In this document: positions 11,024 to 22,128 of the stretch, in pieces
How the letters are laid out: each line of letters starts with the position of its first letter
Position numbering within the stretch: position 1 is the first letter of the stretch
NCBI GenBank assembly: GCA_034440575.1
Contig: JAOTOL010001625.1
Span: 2,874,501 to 2,938,500, forward strand
Reading direction: 5' to 3'
Origin: Imbricaverruca yamaguchii
Lineage: Eukaryota; Arthropoda; Thecostraca; Neoverrucidae
Length of the DNA: 64,000 bases
The notes under the pieces: model-generated
Database searches by the model: none
What the model saw: the letters and a program-made list of their open reading frames with translations, nothing else
Told to the model about the DNA's origin: nothing
Made by a program: the position numbers and the translations under genes

Positions 11024-12528
11024 GACATAAAGACATAAGAGATTAGTGCAACTATGAGCCACAAGGGCCCTTCTTGATTTCACTTTGTACACTGAACCAG
11101 TTGCCCACCAAATCTGTCAATCAGCCCTCCCTGTAATACTGAAAAGCAAGCCCTCTATTCTTATAATGATGGTCTATGCTGTTTTTAAAGATGTGCAATG
11201 TACTACTACTGACAATGTTTTCTGGCAGCTGGTTCCAATGTTCTACTACCCTGTTGGTGAAGAAAGTCTGTCTTAACCTGTTCTGCTGTGGTTAACTTTA
11301 ATTTTGAATTTATGACATCTAATTGCATCATTTCTGTTCAATTCAAACATTCCTCCAAGATATCCCCTCTCCAGACCATGGACAAATTTAAAAACCTCGA
11401 TGAGATATCCTCTCAGCCTTCTATATCTAAGTGAAAACATATTCAATTTCTTCAATCTTTCCTCATATGCCAGGTTGCTTATGCCATTAACCATTTGTGT
11501 AGCCCTCTTTTGTACTCTCTCTAAAAGCCAACAATCTTTTTCATAGCTAGGAGACCAAGCTTGGATGCAGTATTCCAAATGTGGCCTGACATATGCACAG
11601 TAAAACTTCCTGATGACTTCCTCACTTCTGTATGATACATTCCTATTTATTGCCCCGAGCATTCTCAGTGCCTTCTTCCTGGCTTCCTTAGTCTGTTCTG
11701 ATGCCCCCAATTTTGTGTTTAGAAGAACACCTAAATCCTTCTGTTGAGTCACTGATAGCACTCGGCCACCCATCAAGTATGGAGCCTTCATATGCTGCTT
11801 ACCTACATGCATGATTTTGTACTGATCAAAATTAAATTAAATTTGCCATTCTTCGGACCACTTCACAAGTTCGTCTCAGTCTTTTTGCAGCGAGATATGC
11901 TCATCTTGACCTGTTATTGCCCTAAAGATCTTCAAATCATCCGCAAATTTCAAAACTTTACTGCTTAGGCCACTTTCAATTTTATTTACAAATATAATGA
12001 ACAGTAGTGGCCCCAGTACTGACCCCTGGGGTACTCCACTAAAAACATTTTGCCATGATGACTGTACCATTTAGCATCACTCTTTGCTGTCTATCTGAAA
12101 GCCACAACTCTATCCATTTTAGGATGCTGCCTGCAATACCATGTGACTGAAGCTGTATCATTAACCGTTTATGGGGTACCTTGTCAAAGGCCTTACTAAA
12201 GTCAAGATATGCTACATCAATCTGATTTCCCTGATCAAGTTGTTCTTTGGCGAAGTTCAAAAAGTCCAAGAGGTTTGTGAGACACGATCGTCCTTTTCTA
12301 AACCCATGTTGAGTATCTTGAATCAATCTGCTACCTTCCAGATAACGAACTATTCTATCCTTGATAATTGATTTGAGTACCTTGCAGACTAGGGATGTGA
12401 GACTTACTGGCCTATAGTTTTCAACTTTCCCTCTTTCTCCTTTCTTGAAAATAGGAACTACATTTGCTCTTTTCCAATCGGTTGGAATTTCATTTTGTGA
12501 TACTGATCTACAAAATATTATACTAAGT
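11024..12528 (-). mobile_element. CR1-like LINE, copy A (5'-truncated, decayed)
   Basis: The minus strand encodes the reverse transcriptase C-terminal half of a CR1/jockey-superfamily LINE. In order: an N-Y-R-P-V-S-L-T motif, Y-L-D-F-S-K-A-F-D-K-V-P-H, G-V-P-Q-G-S-V-L-G-P-L-L-F, the catalytic F-A-D-D box, and the conserved C-terminal region (R-P-H-L-E-Y-C-I-Q-A-W, L-E-R-V-Q-K-R-A). Stops and frameshifts between 11876 and 11812 break the frame. The endonuclease is absent, since homology begins at about 12528. The 3' end is near 11024, in sequence shared with the copies ending at 25195 and 63535. It is a dead 5'-truncated insertion. Confidence 0.9.
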
Positions 12529-13025
12529 GGAAATTCCACACCCGAACCGACGTGGAAATGCCAGACCCGACAGACGTGGTGCGAGCCGGCGCAGACTCGA
12601 CAGACCGGCAAAAAAGCGGACGCCCGCAAACCAACACTGGCCGTCCGAGCCAAGGACGGTCGACTCCCAGTCGGGAACAGAAGGCCAACAGCACCGCGAT
12701 CTGGCCACAAGAAAAAAAAGTCGGTGGGTGGACAGACGTCTCTGACACGCGGTCAGTGTCGCCGGCAGCGCTGTCTGCGACGGCCGCAGCCACGTGCACG
12801 GGGTAGCGTTCTCCGAACGTGGCTAGTAGCCGGCGGGTCCGGGGCATAGCGTCGGAGGGATGCGCGTCGGACGCTGCTTGGAGTCGCTGCGACCGGCAGC
12901 TGCCGTGCCTTATCGTGGGACGGCTCATGGGCGCAGTTACCCAGGTGGTCGACGCCATGGGTGTAACCACGGAGGGGGAAGGGGAGGGCATGTCCCCCAT
13001 TTCTCGAAAGTGGCGATTTGACTTC
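12529..13025. other. GC-rich segment with multi-frame openness
   Basis: Four overlapping open frames on both strands (12445-13030) share this GC-rich block and none has a recognisable domain. Short CAGACGTGG/GACAGAC repeats occur near 12550-12610. Confidence 0.35.
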
Positions 13026-13789
13026 CTCAATTTTATTCCGTCTCCCCTAAGCCTCAGCTATTTCAGTATCATCGCCACAAAATTGTACGTAATCATTTAT
13101 AGAGTGAAAATATGTATGCAAGAGAATCAACAAAAATACTAAAAGCCGATGTACACAACCAACGAGCTTGACAATCTGTCGTCACAAAATCTCGGAACGG
13201 CAAATTAGCAAACGTTAGAAATTCCTGCTTCCAGGCCATTCCTGAATAACATAAACCTTGACCATCTTCTGTTTTCGCTTGGGTCGAAAATTGTGCTCTG
13301 CTGGGCAACAAATATGCATTAACGCAAGTCTTAGGTTGCATTCCCGAGCTCATATATTGATATATCCTGAACAAATGCGACTCTGGGTATCCTTGAGTAT
13401 CTTCAGGACCATTGAGGGAAGTCATGGGCAGCCTTAAGCACGTACCTCAAGCTACCGTCGTATTCGTATTCAGCGACGAGTTGAACCTTGTATGTGGTAA
13501 GACAAGGATGGCTACGATGTACGTTATAGCAATATATTGCATGCGTCGCATTTAGTAGCCTTAGTCAGTTTCGCCTCCAAGAACATGATATAATTGATGT
13601 TGTTATGGGCGCTGCATGACCTCAGCAGTCGATGCGCCCCTAAGCCACAATAACCAACCGACGAGTTGAGCCAGAGGCGTATTTGTATTGTCATCGGTAT
13701 TCAGCGACGGGTTTATGATCGTTCGAATCAATTACCACAAATGCTTGTACTGAACACGCTGGAAGGAACTACAAAGGTCTCGCATTACC
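13026..13789. other. Mostly unannotated spacer
   Basis: Apart from the small hairpin insert at 13608 and a repeated TATTCAGCGACG phrase (about 13468 and 13699), nothing is recognised. Confidence 0.35.
13608..13662 (+). mobile_element. ~55-bp hairpin retroposon-like insert, copy 1
   Basis: Starts GGGCGCTGCATGACCTCAGC, has the paired arm GCGCCC, and ends with a CCACAATAACCAACC tail. It matches inserts at 41296-41348 and 63680-63736. No clear target-site duplication is visible around this copy. Confidence 0.6.
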
Positions 13790-14352
13790 ACTTTAACGGT
13801 CAAGGTTCAATGTAAACCGGTTTCTTCGGTCGCCTCCCACTTTTTCCCATTTTCACCCAAACCTGCACAAATCTTGTATCAATCAGATTGTGATCAGCCT
13901 TTGGTGAACCATCCTCCTACATTTCAAATCGGTACATGTCAAGGTCAAAATTATAGGTCAAAGGCTAGCTTCAATTATTGATTGCGATATTGAAGCGCTA
14001 TCGACCGAACACGAGGTTCGGTTGCTATCACTTCAATTTCCATCAAATGGGCGTCATTCGACGTGGCTTGGTATGCAGTATCAGAAAGTTAGACAATCGA
14101 ATAATTTGTAAAGGACAAAGGCCAAGCTGTTACCTCAGTCGCCAACTTGTTTCGTTTTCTCTCGAGCCTATCATAAATTGCAGTCAAGCAATGACCTGTG
14201 GTAAACACTCGAGTAACATTTTAAACCGAGACATGTCTGGGTCAAAGGTTTGATCGAGTTCTTCGATGTCATCGCGTTTCGTCGCTATGACTTCAATGTG
14301 CAGGGAAATGGATATCATTCGTGTTTGGCCATTCATATCGTCTTGTTGTGCA
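13790..14352 (+). repeat. ~265-bp satellite, left block
   Basis: Diverged tandem monomers share markers such as CGAGTAACATTTTAAACC, GACATGTC and TCGCGTTTCGTCGC, plus a GTATCAGAAAGTT block. The array continues after 17160, so one satellite has been split by the transposon at 14357-17160. Confidence 0.8.
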
Positions 14353-15204
14353 GTATGGGGCGTTCCACGACAGATCGACAAATAAAATTTCGATTTTGCA
14401 CCCCCACATCTCAGATTTTGATGAAAAGGAGTCTATAGGGTTATCAGCAGCCCTAAACACGCCTGTGACATTTTCAGGCCTCTCCGACTTCCGGTTTTCG
14501 AGCTACAGCCTGCGACATTTTTACATTCGATGCATACATGGCTTTGTTTGGGAGGATTTTTCCCTGCTACATTGAATGATAAGTAGGTGAGTTTGTACAT
14601 CAAAATGATTGCAATCCCATGCAGAATGAACGTTTATCACTATCGAAACCATAGCAATTAAATATATGTCAAATATAACACTTAAAAAAATGCCAAGTTC
14701 TCTTGAGCAATTTTCCCCTTCGATATTGTGATTTTTGATATTTTTTAATGAAAGAGCGTTGATTATTACCTATATTTCATCAATAAAAAAGTGGTTATCG
14801 GCTTATAAATATTTTAAACATAATTTCAAACACCAACCGCCCGGCCTCATTTTACCCAATACGGCGTCGTTCAGCAACGGCCGCGGCCAGCTGCTGCCAA
14901 CGGGGGATAGGGGTGCTGGCGGCTGTCGTCCGCGGCCCCGTGGGATTGAGAGGACACTATGCAGATTATTTATAAACACCAGGCAGGACGTTTTAGCACT
15001 TCATTTATTATTCACACAAATAACAAGCCGGAAAGTACATGTACATTTGCGAATGCTAACGAGATGGTACAATGAGCCTTATCAGAGGTACAAAATGCAT
15101 AACTTAACATTAGCTCACTTCACATTGTAATTCGCACATAAACAAACGGAAATCAGCTGCTGATGTAGGTCACGCTAACCATTCAACCTAAATCCTGCAG
15201 CAAA

Positions 15205-16488
15205 TCAGGCCACCATCACCTCTCTTCCTTCACTTATGGCAAGTTCTCGCACAACGACAATGTTTGCCTTCACTGGAGTTACCCTGTGTATTTTTAGAGT
15301 CCCTTTGACAGTTTTTGCCATTGACAGTCTATCGCCAAGCTCATGCCGTGTACGACTAACCTCTTCTTTCGCTACAAAGCAGCACTCGGTATGCAAATTA
15401 CCCTTGTCCTGTAGCACTTTACATAGCTTTTCCGCAGTAAGAATGTGGTCCGAGTGTGTCCGCGAAAGACTGGCGCTAGCTGCAACCCTTTTCAGTGTAC
15501 CCCCAACACCGTCGCACGAATTTTTCCCATGCGACGTTGCAAAAAAATTCCAATCGCACTGGACTCCGAAATCCTCATCATGAAAACTCACATTCACGAA
15601 ATTAAACTTATTCTTGTACTGGGCAGCTGACCCATCCAAAAAATAATGAATCTTTTTCAAGTTCGGGACTATGCCTTTCACTCTCGGTACAATGTGCTGC
15701 AAGAATGTGTGCACAGCGACGGTGTCATGCTTCAGTTCGTTTGATAACACGCAAAAACTGTGGCATTCAATCTTTCCAGCCTCTCGCCAATAAACAACAA
15801 ACGGATGAACGGTACACTGTGGTGCGTTCCAGTGATATGACTGAATTTCGTCTTGAACTACAAAAGTGTAGTTTTCTGAAAAATATAATATGATCAGTGC
15901 TTCATGCTCAGGTAGCTGCTTTTTTAGATCGTCGAAATATTTGCTTTGATGCTGACTCGTGAAATGATGCCGAGTAAGTGTCACAATGGCGTCAGACAGT
16001 TTGTCAAGAAACTCGTCCATAGGAAGAACAATTTCGATCAAAGTGCAACGATCCGTGCTTAGCCACTGACTAAATGTGACTTCGTCCACCAAGTCTGAGA
16101 TTTCCCCTGCCTGCGCATTTAAAGTGTCGATCAAATATGACCTGACACCGTCCTGACCTGGACAGTTTTCACACTTTTGCAGCATACAGGCTTCCCTCCC
16201 GACATCACAAACCGCGTACTTCAACAGGTCTTTGTAGGTAATGTCTTTTAAGCCCAGAGACGCTAACATTAGCTTCACGTTCTGGTGATAGCAACATACA
16301 CAAACCGTATGAGTGCCGTTGCTTCCCAACAGGACACAGTGTTTGGGGCGGAGGCTGGCGAACTTCGAAAACCCAATGCGCGGGTTGCTACCGTTCTCTT
16401 TATGAAGTTGGTAAATTTCCTGCAAATTACCTAAAATCAAACGTTTCTGCTTCTTTACTTTAACCCCATTCTCATCTCTTACCGTCAC
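15205..16488 (-). CDS. Transposon-encoded protein, transposase-like, 427 codons
   Basis: A single uninterrupted frame lies inside the terminal-repeat element and is its only large frame, so it is probably the transposase. The N-terminal third is cysteine-rich (H-T-V-C-V-C-C at about residues 60-66; C-D-V-G-R-E-A-C...C-E-N-C near 95-110), which suggests a zinc-binding region. The C-terminal half has motifs I know from a widespread uncharacterised protein set in arthropods and cnidarians: F-S-E-N-Y...Q-D-E-I-Q near 205-217, D-G-S-A-A-Q-Y-K-N-K near 290, and F-F-A-T-S-H-G-K...C-D-G-V-G-G-T near 320. These look like an RNase-H-fold nuclease core. The frame opens at a GTG; 11 codons further upstream a TGA (16521-16519) separates it from 71 in-frame codons (16734-16522). 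The true start is therefore unresolved: nonsense mutation, intron or internal start. Superfamily is uncertain. Confidence 0.75.
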   Translation of the reverse strand: MTVRDENGVKVKKQKRLILGNLQEIYQLHKENGSNPRIGFSKFASLRPKHCVLLGSNGTHTVCVCCYHQNVKLMLASLGLKDITYKDLLKYAVCDVGREACMLQKCENCPGQDGVRSYLIDTLNAQAGEISDLVDEVTFSQWLSTDRCTLIEIVLPMDEFLDKLSDAIVTLTRHHFTSQHQSKYFDDLKKQLPEHEALIILYFSENYTFVVQDEIQSYHWNAPQCTVHPFVVYWREAGKIECHSFCVLSNELKHDTVAVHTFLQHIVPRVKGIVPNLKKIHYFLDGSAAQYKNKFNFVNVSFHDEDFGVQCDWNFFATSHGKNSCDGVGGTLKRVAASASLSRTHSDHILTAEKLCKVLQDKGNLHTECCFVAKEEVSRTRHELGDRLSMAKTVKGTLKIHRVTPVKANIVVVRELAISEGREVMVA

Positions 16489-16521
16489 ATAGTCTTTTTT
16501 TTCCAGGACATTTTCTACTCA

Positions 16522-16734
16522 CTTCGGGGCCAGGGGGGAGGTGGCAGTCACGTCTCCCATATCATCCTCCCGGGACGCGCGTCTCCTTTGTTGACATCCC
16601 ACGCTCGGCTCCCCCTTCCCCTCCCCCTCCCCCCGGCAGGCGTATCGCGAGGCAGCGGCAGCGCGCGCGCCGGTCCGGTGAGCGCAGCGCCCGCATTCAC
16701 CGCATTTCATTCGTCTTTCCAAGTCGATAACCAC
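16522..16734 (-). pseudogene. Possible N-terminal extension of the transposase frame
   Basis: Seventy-one codons in the same frame as the 427-codon frame are separated from it by one TGA. They begin with a short C-G-E-C-G-R-C segment. The junction reads AAG|GTGAGTAG, also a textbook splice donor, so this could be a first exon whose intron includes the TGA. No matching acceptor was identified. Confidence 0.4.
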
Positions 16735-17164
16735 TTTTTGTATTCATGTTTCTAGGGTAAAAAACTACGCTCTTTCATATAAAAGTGAGAAAAAATACGA
16801 TATCGGAGGGGAAAAATGTTTTTATTTCTTTTCAATTTTTTATTTGGCTAGAGTCGGCAAAAAGTACGTAATGAAAGTTTAAATGGTGGCATAGTCATAG
16901 TCTTCAATGTTTTGTCTTCATTTTGACGTATAAATTTGTTCAGTTACTGAAAAATGACTTGGAGAAAATTAGCACCAAAGATAGTCATGTCAGTGCAAAA
17001 TGTAAAAATTATATAGTTCATAACTAGAAAACGGTAAACCTAAGAGACTTCAAAATGACACAAGCGTGTTCAGCGATGCTGATAACCCTATAGAACCATT
17101 TTCATCAAAATCTGAGGTGTGAGGGTGCAGGTCACATGTCGATTTGTCGTGGAATGCCCCGTAT

Positions 17165-18020
17165 CAGAAAGTTGGTATTTCGAAATAATCTGGACGAACC
17201 AAAATTCAAGCTGATCCTTCGTTCGCCGCACATTTTTCTTCTGGTTTTCGCCCAAGCCTACCCAGATCCACTATCAAGTGACAGCCCATGGTGAACCCTC
17301 GAGTAACATTTTTAAACCGTGAGATGTCAAGGTCAAACCTCAAGGTTAAGGTCTAGTTAAAATTTTCGAAGTCCTCGCGTTTCGTCGCCATGGGTTCAGT
17401 TTGCACCAAGTGAGTGTCATTCGACGTGACTTGTGCCGTATTATGTCACAAAATATAGCTAATTTCTAAGGTTGAAGGTCAAACCTTTGGTCGCCTCGCA
17501 TTATGTTCTTCGCCCTCATCTACCCTCATCAAGTAACGAGCAATATTCCGTGGTGCACCGCGAGTAGCATTTAAAACCGGGACATGTCAGTGTCAAACCA
17601 CAAGACCAATGGCTAGCTTAAATTGTTCGAAGTCCTCGCGCCTCGTCGCTATGTCTCAAATTTTCATCAAGTGGAGTCACTCGATGTGTCGTGTGGTACT
17701 CCAGCAAACTGCTCAGAAATCACATTAATTTTTCAAAGTCAAAAGTCGAACTCATTCCTTCCGTCTCCCCGCGTTTCTTCGTTTTCTCCCAAAGCTACCC
17801 ATACTTGGTAGTGTCGAAGCCCGTGGGCAGCACTCGAGCAACATTTCAACCCGGGACATGTCAGAACAAGCCTGAATGGCAAAGGTTTGTTCAATTTTCG
17901 GAGTCCTCGCGTTTTGTGGCTCTGCTTTCAATTCAATGTGTGTGTTATTCGACGTGGCTTGCCGTACGGTATCAGAACGGTCAGATATCGAAATAGTTTC
18001 AAAGGTGTCGAAGGTCCGGC
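17165..18020 (+). repeat. ~265-bp satellite, right block
   Basis: Anchor phrases GTCCTCGCG(T/C)... occur at about 17371, 17632 and 17903, spacings of 261 and 271 bp. Each monomer also has the ACATGTCA and CATTCGACGTG-type blocks seen in the left array. Monomers are well diverged. Confidence 0.8.
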
Positions 18021-18335
18021 GTGTGCACAATGATGGAGTGTAATAGGAATAGGAGGGTCAAATCTATTTCTGTTTGCGGCAGTTTTGATAGCAAGCACTC
18101 GTATCCTATATGAATAGGGGCAAGAAATCCGTCATAACCCCAAGAAATCCGTCATAACTTAAATCGGACGGTGCTTTCATCGCTGGTTTTCAATTTACAC
18201 TGCCACACTGCTGTTCGGGACATCTGAAATTTCGAACTTTTTTAATTGTCCGCCCCCTCCCCGACGAGGCACCACCTTTCCGTGTGGGGAGGGGGGGGGG
18301 GGGGGATTGCGTGCCACAATGATCAGACGATCATT
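18021..18335. other. Spacer with poly-G run
   Basis: Includes a 9-base direct repeat (AAGAAATCCGTCATAAC-type phrase twice at 18122-18160) and a G-run at 18287-18305. No gene. Confidence 0.4.
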
Positions 18336-18895
18336 TAACCTGTGAGGGGTGAGACCCGTCCTTCCATCCATGGGCTCCCATTCCAATGCCCATCTCATCC
18401 CAACATCCATGTCCTTAACCAGGCCCTGCAACACCAACATCCCCACTATGAGCAGGTAGGCCAACTTCCCCGGTCCTGCCCTCCAGCTCAGCTTTATCTG
18501 GTAGTCGCGTCCCCTCGACCCGTCCCCGGGGTTGGCGGAGTCCTCGAGGCTGAGGCCCCCGTCACACGGTGCTTATCATGACGTGGGACAAACACGCCTC
18601 TTTGGTCTCGATATCCTGGAGGGGTGGGCGGGCCCGTAGGGCCCCATACGGGTCAAGTGGCTGGTCGCCTTGGGCTGTGGGCCTAGGTTCGTTCTCAGTG
18701 CCCGCCGGCCCGACCGGCCGGGGTCTAGGGGTGGGCGGCGCTGGATCCCGGTCGGAGTGGTGAGTCTTCCGGCTTGGTGACGGCGTCGCCTGCCCCGTAT
18801 AGCTCTTCAGGCGCCTGACGTCCTCCCGTCTGCGGAGCCCAGGCGGCCCCCTAGTAGGGCCCCTGTGTGGTGGGGTGCCCGAGGAGTGGAAGCTA
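18336..18895 (-). repeat. GC-rich interspersed repeat, copy 2 (longer)
   Basis: The reverse complement matches the GC-rich insert at 1815-2300, including CCAATGCCCATCTCATCCCA, and is more complete here. Its frames are open on both strands through composition. It is likely a fragment of a retroposon or LINE of unknown class. Confidence 0.6.
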
Positions 18896-19239
18896 AGCAC
18901 ACTTACATGGAATTTCACAATCCAAAAACTAACCCTGAGCTTCTAGGGGACCAGCACACCGGCATACACAGCGGAAGTCGAATCACGAACCCGACACCGA
19001 CATCGACACCGGCAGAGGCGTACCGACTTGCATGTTCCCCGGGCAATCCGCCTAACGGAGACAGTAACACGTGGTAATAACACGATTTCGACTTCGACGT
19101 CAAGGAGATCCATACCACACATTTGAATATTTACACCCACTGACCCAGAAAGGACCCTATCATCTCTCTCGCCCTTCCAGCGTAATAGAGGGTGTGACCT
19201 ACCCGGAACAGTTACTCGCTGTGATAAATTACGTGACGG
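18896..19239. other. No recognisable feature
   Basis: A short GACACCGACATCGACACCGG-like run near 18990; otherwise no gene or repeat identified. Confidence 0.35.
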
Positions 19240-19494
19240 AGGGATAGAAGTAGAGTTTAAATATGGAGACCAAATAGAGAACAGGACGCAACGAAGACTT
19301 CAGGCCTAGACAAGCTCGTATATAGCATACGAACGTCAGACGGCACTAGAAATGTCGTCATTCAAATAAATGTGGAACCACACGGTATAAAGAACTTTTT
19401 CAAAGGAATGATTAACTGTTATGATCTTAGGGATGTCTCTGAGGCCGAGATAGTCGATAGACTATCACAGATATAGACTATCGGATAGCCGTGA
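19240..19494 (+). mobile_element. Jockey/I-type LINE, ORF1 part (left of TTAA insertion)
   Basis: In one frame the sequence reads like the mid-part of a non-LTR gag: I-Q-I-N-V-E-P-H-G-I-K, then Y-D-L-R-D-V-S-E-A-E-I-V-D-R-L, a motif that in this family precedes the zinc knuckles. The frame breaks at stops near 19470 and is then cut by the TTAA element at 19495. The zinc knuckles resume after 20835, so both pieces belong to one LINE. Confidence 0.65.
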
Positions 19495-20835
19495 CACGCG
19501 CCCTGGAGGGCCTCTGAAAATAACGCGCCCTGGAGGGGGGGCGGATTCCGCCCCCCTAAGATCTCAGCTCCTATGAAGGCTAGAGCAACGAAATTCACAG
19601 GGTGGATGGACACGATAGTGAACTCTATTGTGTGCAAAGTTCATGACCTTAGGCCAATATCTTCAAGGTCAAATGAGGTCACAATAACAACATTTTCTGG
19701 TTTTGCGTGGCTTGGCTGTCATTGTTATGGATCGCTGTGGTTGTGTTTAAATGCTCAAAAATTGGCATTAATGATGTTTTTGACATTACTAATGATGCAA
19801 TACAGATGTCAGATCCGCCATTTGACCTCCGGTCACCTATATAGGAGCACTTTATTAGGTCATTACCTGCTCCAGTTATCGGAACCGGGCTCCCATCCCG
19901 ACTGATCCGTTGGGCGGCTCGGCACAATCGGCTTCGGAAATAAAGGAGTGAAATACATGAATGAAGTATGGAAATGCTCAGGCACACAATGACAAACAGT
20001 AGATTTCGGGATGTATAGGGAGTAACATGTAAAGTGACATCAATCGCATGACAGTCATTTGCATTTATGACACATTCCAGTTGACCAAGTTTGGCTCCAT
20101 TAGCCTGTCATGAACTTGACCTGACTTGACCTCGGCGACATAACATGACTTTTAAATTATATAGCATAACAATATGCATCAAACAAGTCGCTAGTGTTGT
20201 CAAGAACACTTCCCTATTGCAAATATACGGGAAGCGCATCAGCGCCGATTTTTGTGGTCTGGCGCTGTGAATTGTTTTTACTTTAACGGCCCATAACTTG
20301 AAAACCTCTCGGCCGATTTCCACTTTTCTTGCTTTAAACAATGCGCCGGTAATTTCTAAGCAGGTACGCGATAAATTTGGCGTATGTCGGCCGGAACAAT
20401 ATGGAGTAATGTACGAAAAATCCGAAGGATTGGCGGATTTCGCCATACCCCCTCTAGGGCGTGTGTTAACCTGTTATGAACTTGACCTGACTTGACCTCG
20501 GTGACTTGACATGACTCTAGAACAATGTAGCATGACAATGTACATCAAACAAGTCGCTGGTTTTGCCAAGAACACTTCCTTTTTGCTAATATACTGGAAG
20601 CGCATCAGCGACGATATTTGTGATCTGGCGCTGGGAATTTATTTTGACTTTAGCGACCCTTAACTCGAAAAATTTTCGGTCCATTTCCTTTTTTCTTACT
20701 TCAAACAACGCGCCAGTCATTTATTGGCAGGTAGACAAAAAATGGCGCATATCGGCCGATAAAATCTGGAGTCATCTACGAAAAACCGGAGGGGTGGGCG
20801 AATTTCGCCCCACCCCCCTCCAGGGCGCGTGTTAA
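19491..20835 (+). mobile_element. piggyBac-like TTAA element C, copy 1
   Basis: A 1,337-bp element (19495-20831) begins CACGCGCCCTGGAGGG and ends with the inverse CCCTCCAGGGCGCGTG. TTAA follows on the right (20832-20835); the left site reads GTGA, decayed. The right half consists of two ~365-bp direct repeats (20107-20467 and 20468-20831), each opening with CATGAACTTGACCTGACTTG or a close variant. It has no transposase and is inserted in a LINE ORF1. Confidence 0.82.
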
Positions 20836-21957
20836 CTAGAAGACGGAGTGGTAGAAGCGCAGAGAATGCGGGTGCTGAAGGGGAAAGGAACTTCACCGGA
20901 ATAACGACATCATCCTCACTTTCATCTCCACTGACCTGCCATCAGCAGTGCAAATAGGCTACATGCGAGTAAAGGTGCGAGTCTTCGTTCCGAATCCTAT
21001 GTGGTGTTTCCGATGCCAGCGGTACGGTCATGCAACTCGATACTGCCGGGGACGCCGCTGCCGAAAATGCGGCTTAGCAGATCACATTCCTGAGAACTCC
21101 GAATCGGGGAAATTGTGGTGTGTGAACTGTGGTAGGGCACAAGTGTCACATACAACCCCTGACCGATCACGCCCAGCATACATAAAGGAAAAAGATACCG
21201 TCGTTGAAAAGTACAAGAAATCTGTCCTTTCGGCAAGCACGTGAGGTGTACGAGAAAAGTCATCCGAAGGTGTCTTACGCCGACATGACTCCACGGGGTC
21301 GGGCACACCTTAGATGCCACCCACAGTCTGATCGACTAGGCCGAAACAGGCCAAAGCAACACCACCCATAGCGCCCCCACGGCCTTCTAAAGAAGTTTCT
21401 GGGACTGAGGCACACAAGGAGGGAGAGAATTGGACCGTGGTACAGCGTTCCAAGAAAAAAAACGCCAAACACCTGAATACCTCATCCACCACACCCCTAC
21501 TTCCACATCAAAAGTAATCCATTCCACCCCCGTGTCATCACAATCCACCCCTCACCCTCCTCCTCTCCTCCCTCGCCACCTCCAACGGTCTACGGTGTAT
21601 CATTGTGACGCATCCCCGTCATGCCTCCCATCAGTGGCACGAGACCCAACGGCCAGTGTTCATCAAGCAGCCCCGGACCTGGAACCGGTGGGGCGCGCGA
21701 GCCGCAACACGTCTCCGAACCTACGGCCGAGAGACCATGTCCCCCCCCCACCCCCACTCAGATAGCCGCTCAACCCACATCGATACCTGTAGTTTCCTCA
21801 GCTGCGGCTAAGACTTCACACTACCCATCCCATCACGTGGGGGCGATATCCGGCGTCCCCATCCGCGACCAGAGGCAGGAAACGAGCTCCACCTTGGCAG
21901 GTGTCTCCGACCGATGGAGCAAGCCCTAGGGCAAGGCCACGGACCCACTCTGGATCC
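20836..21957 (+). mobile_element. Jockey/I-type LINE, ORF1 zinc-knuckle region
   Basis: The best frame (about 20890-21244) reads I-L-T-F-I-S-T-D-L-P...F-V-P-N-P-M-W-C-F-R-C-Q-R-Y-G-H, then further C-x2-C...H...C clusters ending C-V-N-C-G. These are gag-type CCHC knuckles typical of ORF1 in jockey, I and R1 LINEs; they bind the element RNA. A frameshift near 21238 moves the continuation (V-S-Y-A-D-M-T) to another frame. Downstream is a proline/serine-rich stretch to 21929. Decayed and not functional. Confidence 0.75.
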
Positions 21958-22128
21958 TGGGGACGAGTAGCCTAGTGGTAAGTCACTCGTCTCGCCATCG
22001 AAAGGTTGTAGGTTCGAATCTCGCCTGTCGCTACTTTTCGCCCGCGATCAATCGGCGTGAGAGATTAGCGACGCTACATGACTGAACTGTCGATGTGCCG
22101 TAAAATAATAACCAACCACTCTGGATCC
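21945..22128 (+). mobile_element. tRNA-derived SINE, family 2, copy 2
   Basis: SINE 21958-22115 lies inside the LINE and is bounded by a perfect 13-bp TSD CCACTCTGGATCC (21945-21957, 22116-22128). Box A-like GTAGCCTAGTGGTAAG and box B GGTTCGAATCTC are present, followed by the shared 3' hairpin and an A/C-rich tail. Confidence 0.93.

Larger units (their letters stand above)
14353..17164 (-). mobile_element. 2.8-kb DNA transposon with long terminal inverted repeats, 4-bp TSD
   Basis: Element 14357-17160 (2,804 bp) starts GGGGCGTTCCACGACA and ends with its inverse TGTCGTGGAATGCCCC. Similarity of the ends extends about 130 bp inwards (14357-14485 against 17035-17160), including TCAGATTTTGATGAAAA and CTATAGGGTTATCAGCA. 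GTAT occurs on both sides (14353-14356, 17161-17164). The uninterrupted satellite monomer reads GCAGTATCAGAAAGTT, so GTAT is a real duplication. It carries one transposase-like frame on the minus strand. Four-bp non-TTAA duplications with GGGG ends would suit the Sola group; this is inference. Confidence 0.85.

Noticed and set aside
19491..19494. Claiming a perfect TTAA duplication for element C copy 1
   Set aside because: The left flank reads GTGA; only the right TTAA is intact, so this copy relies on copy 2 for the TSD type.
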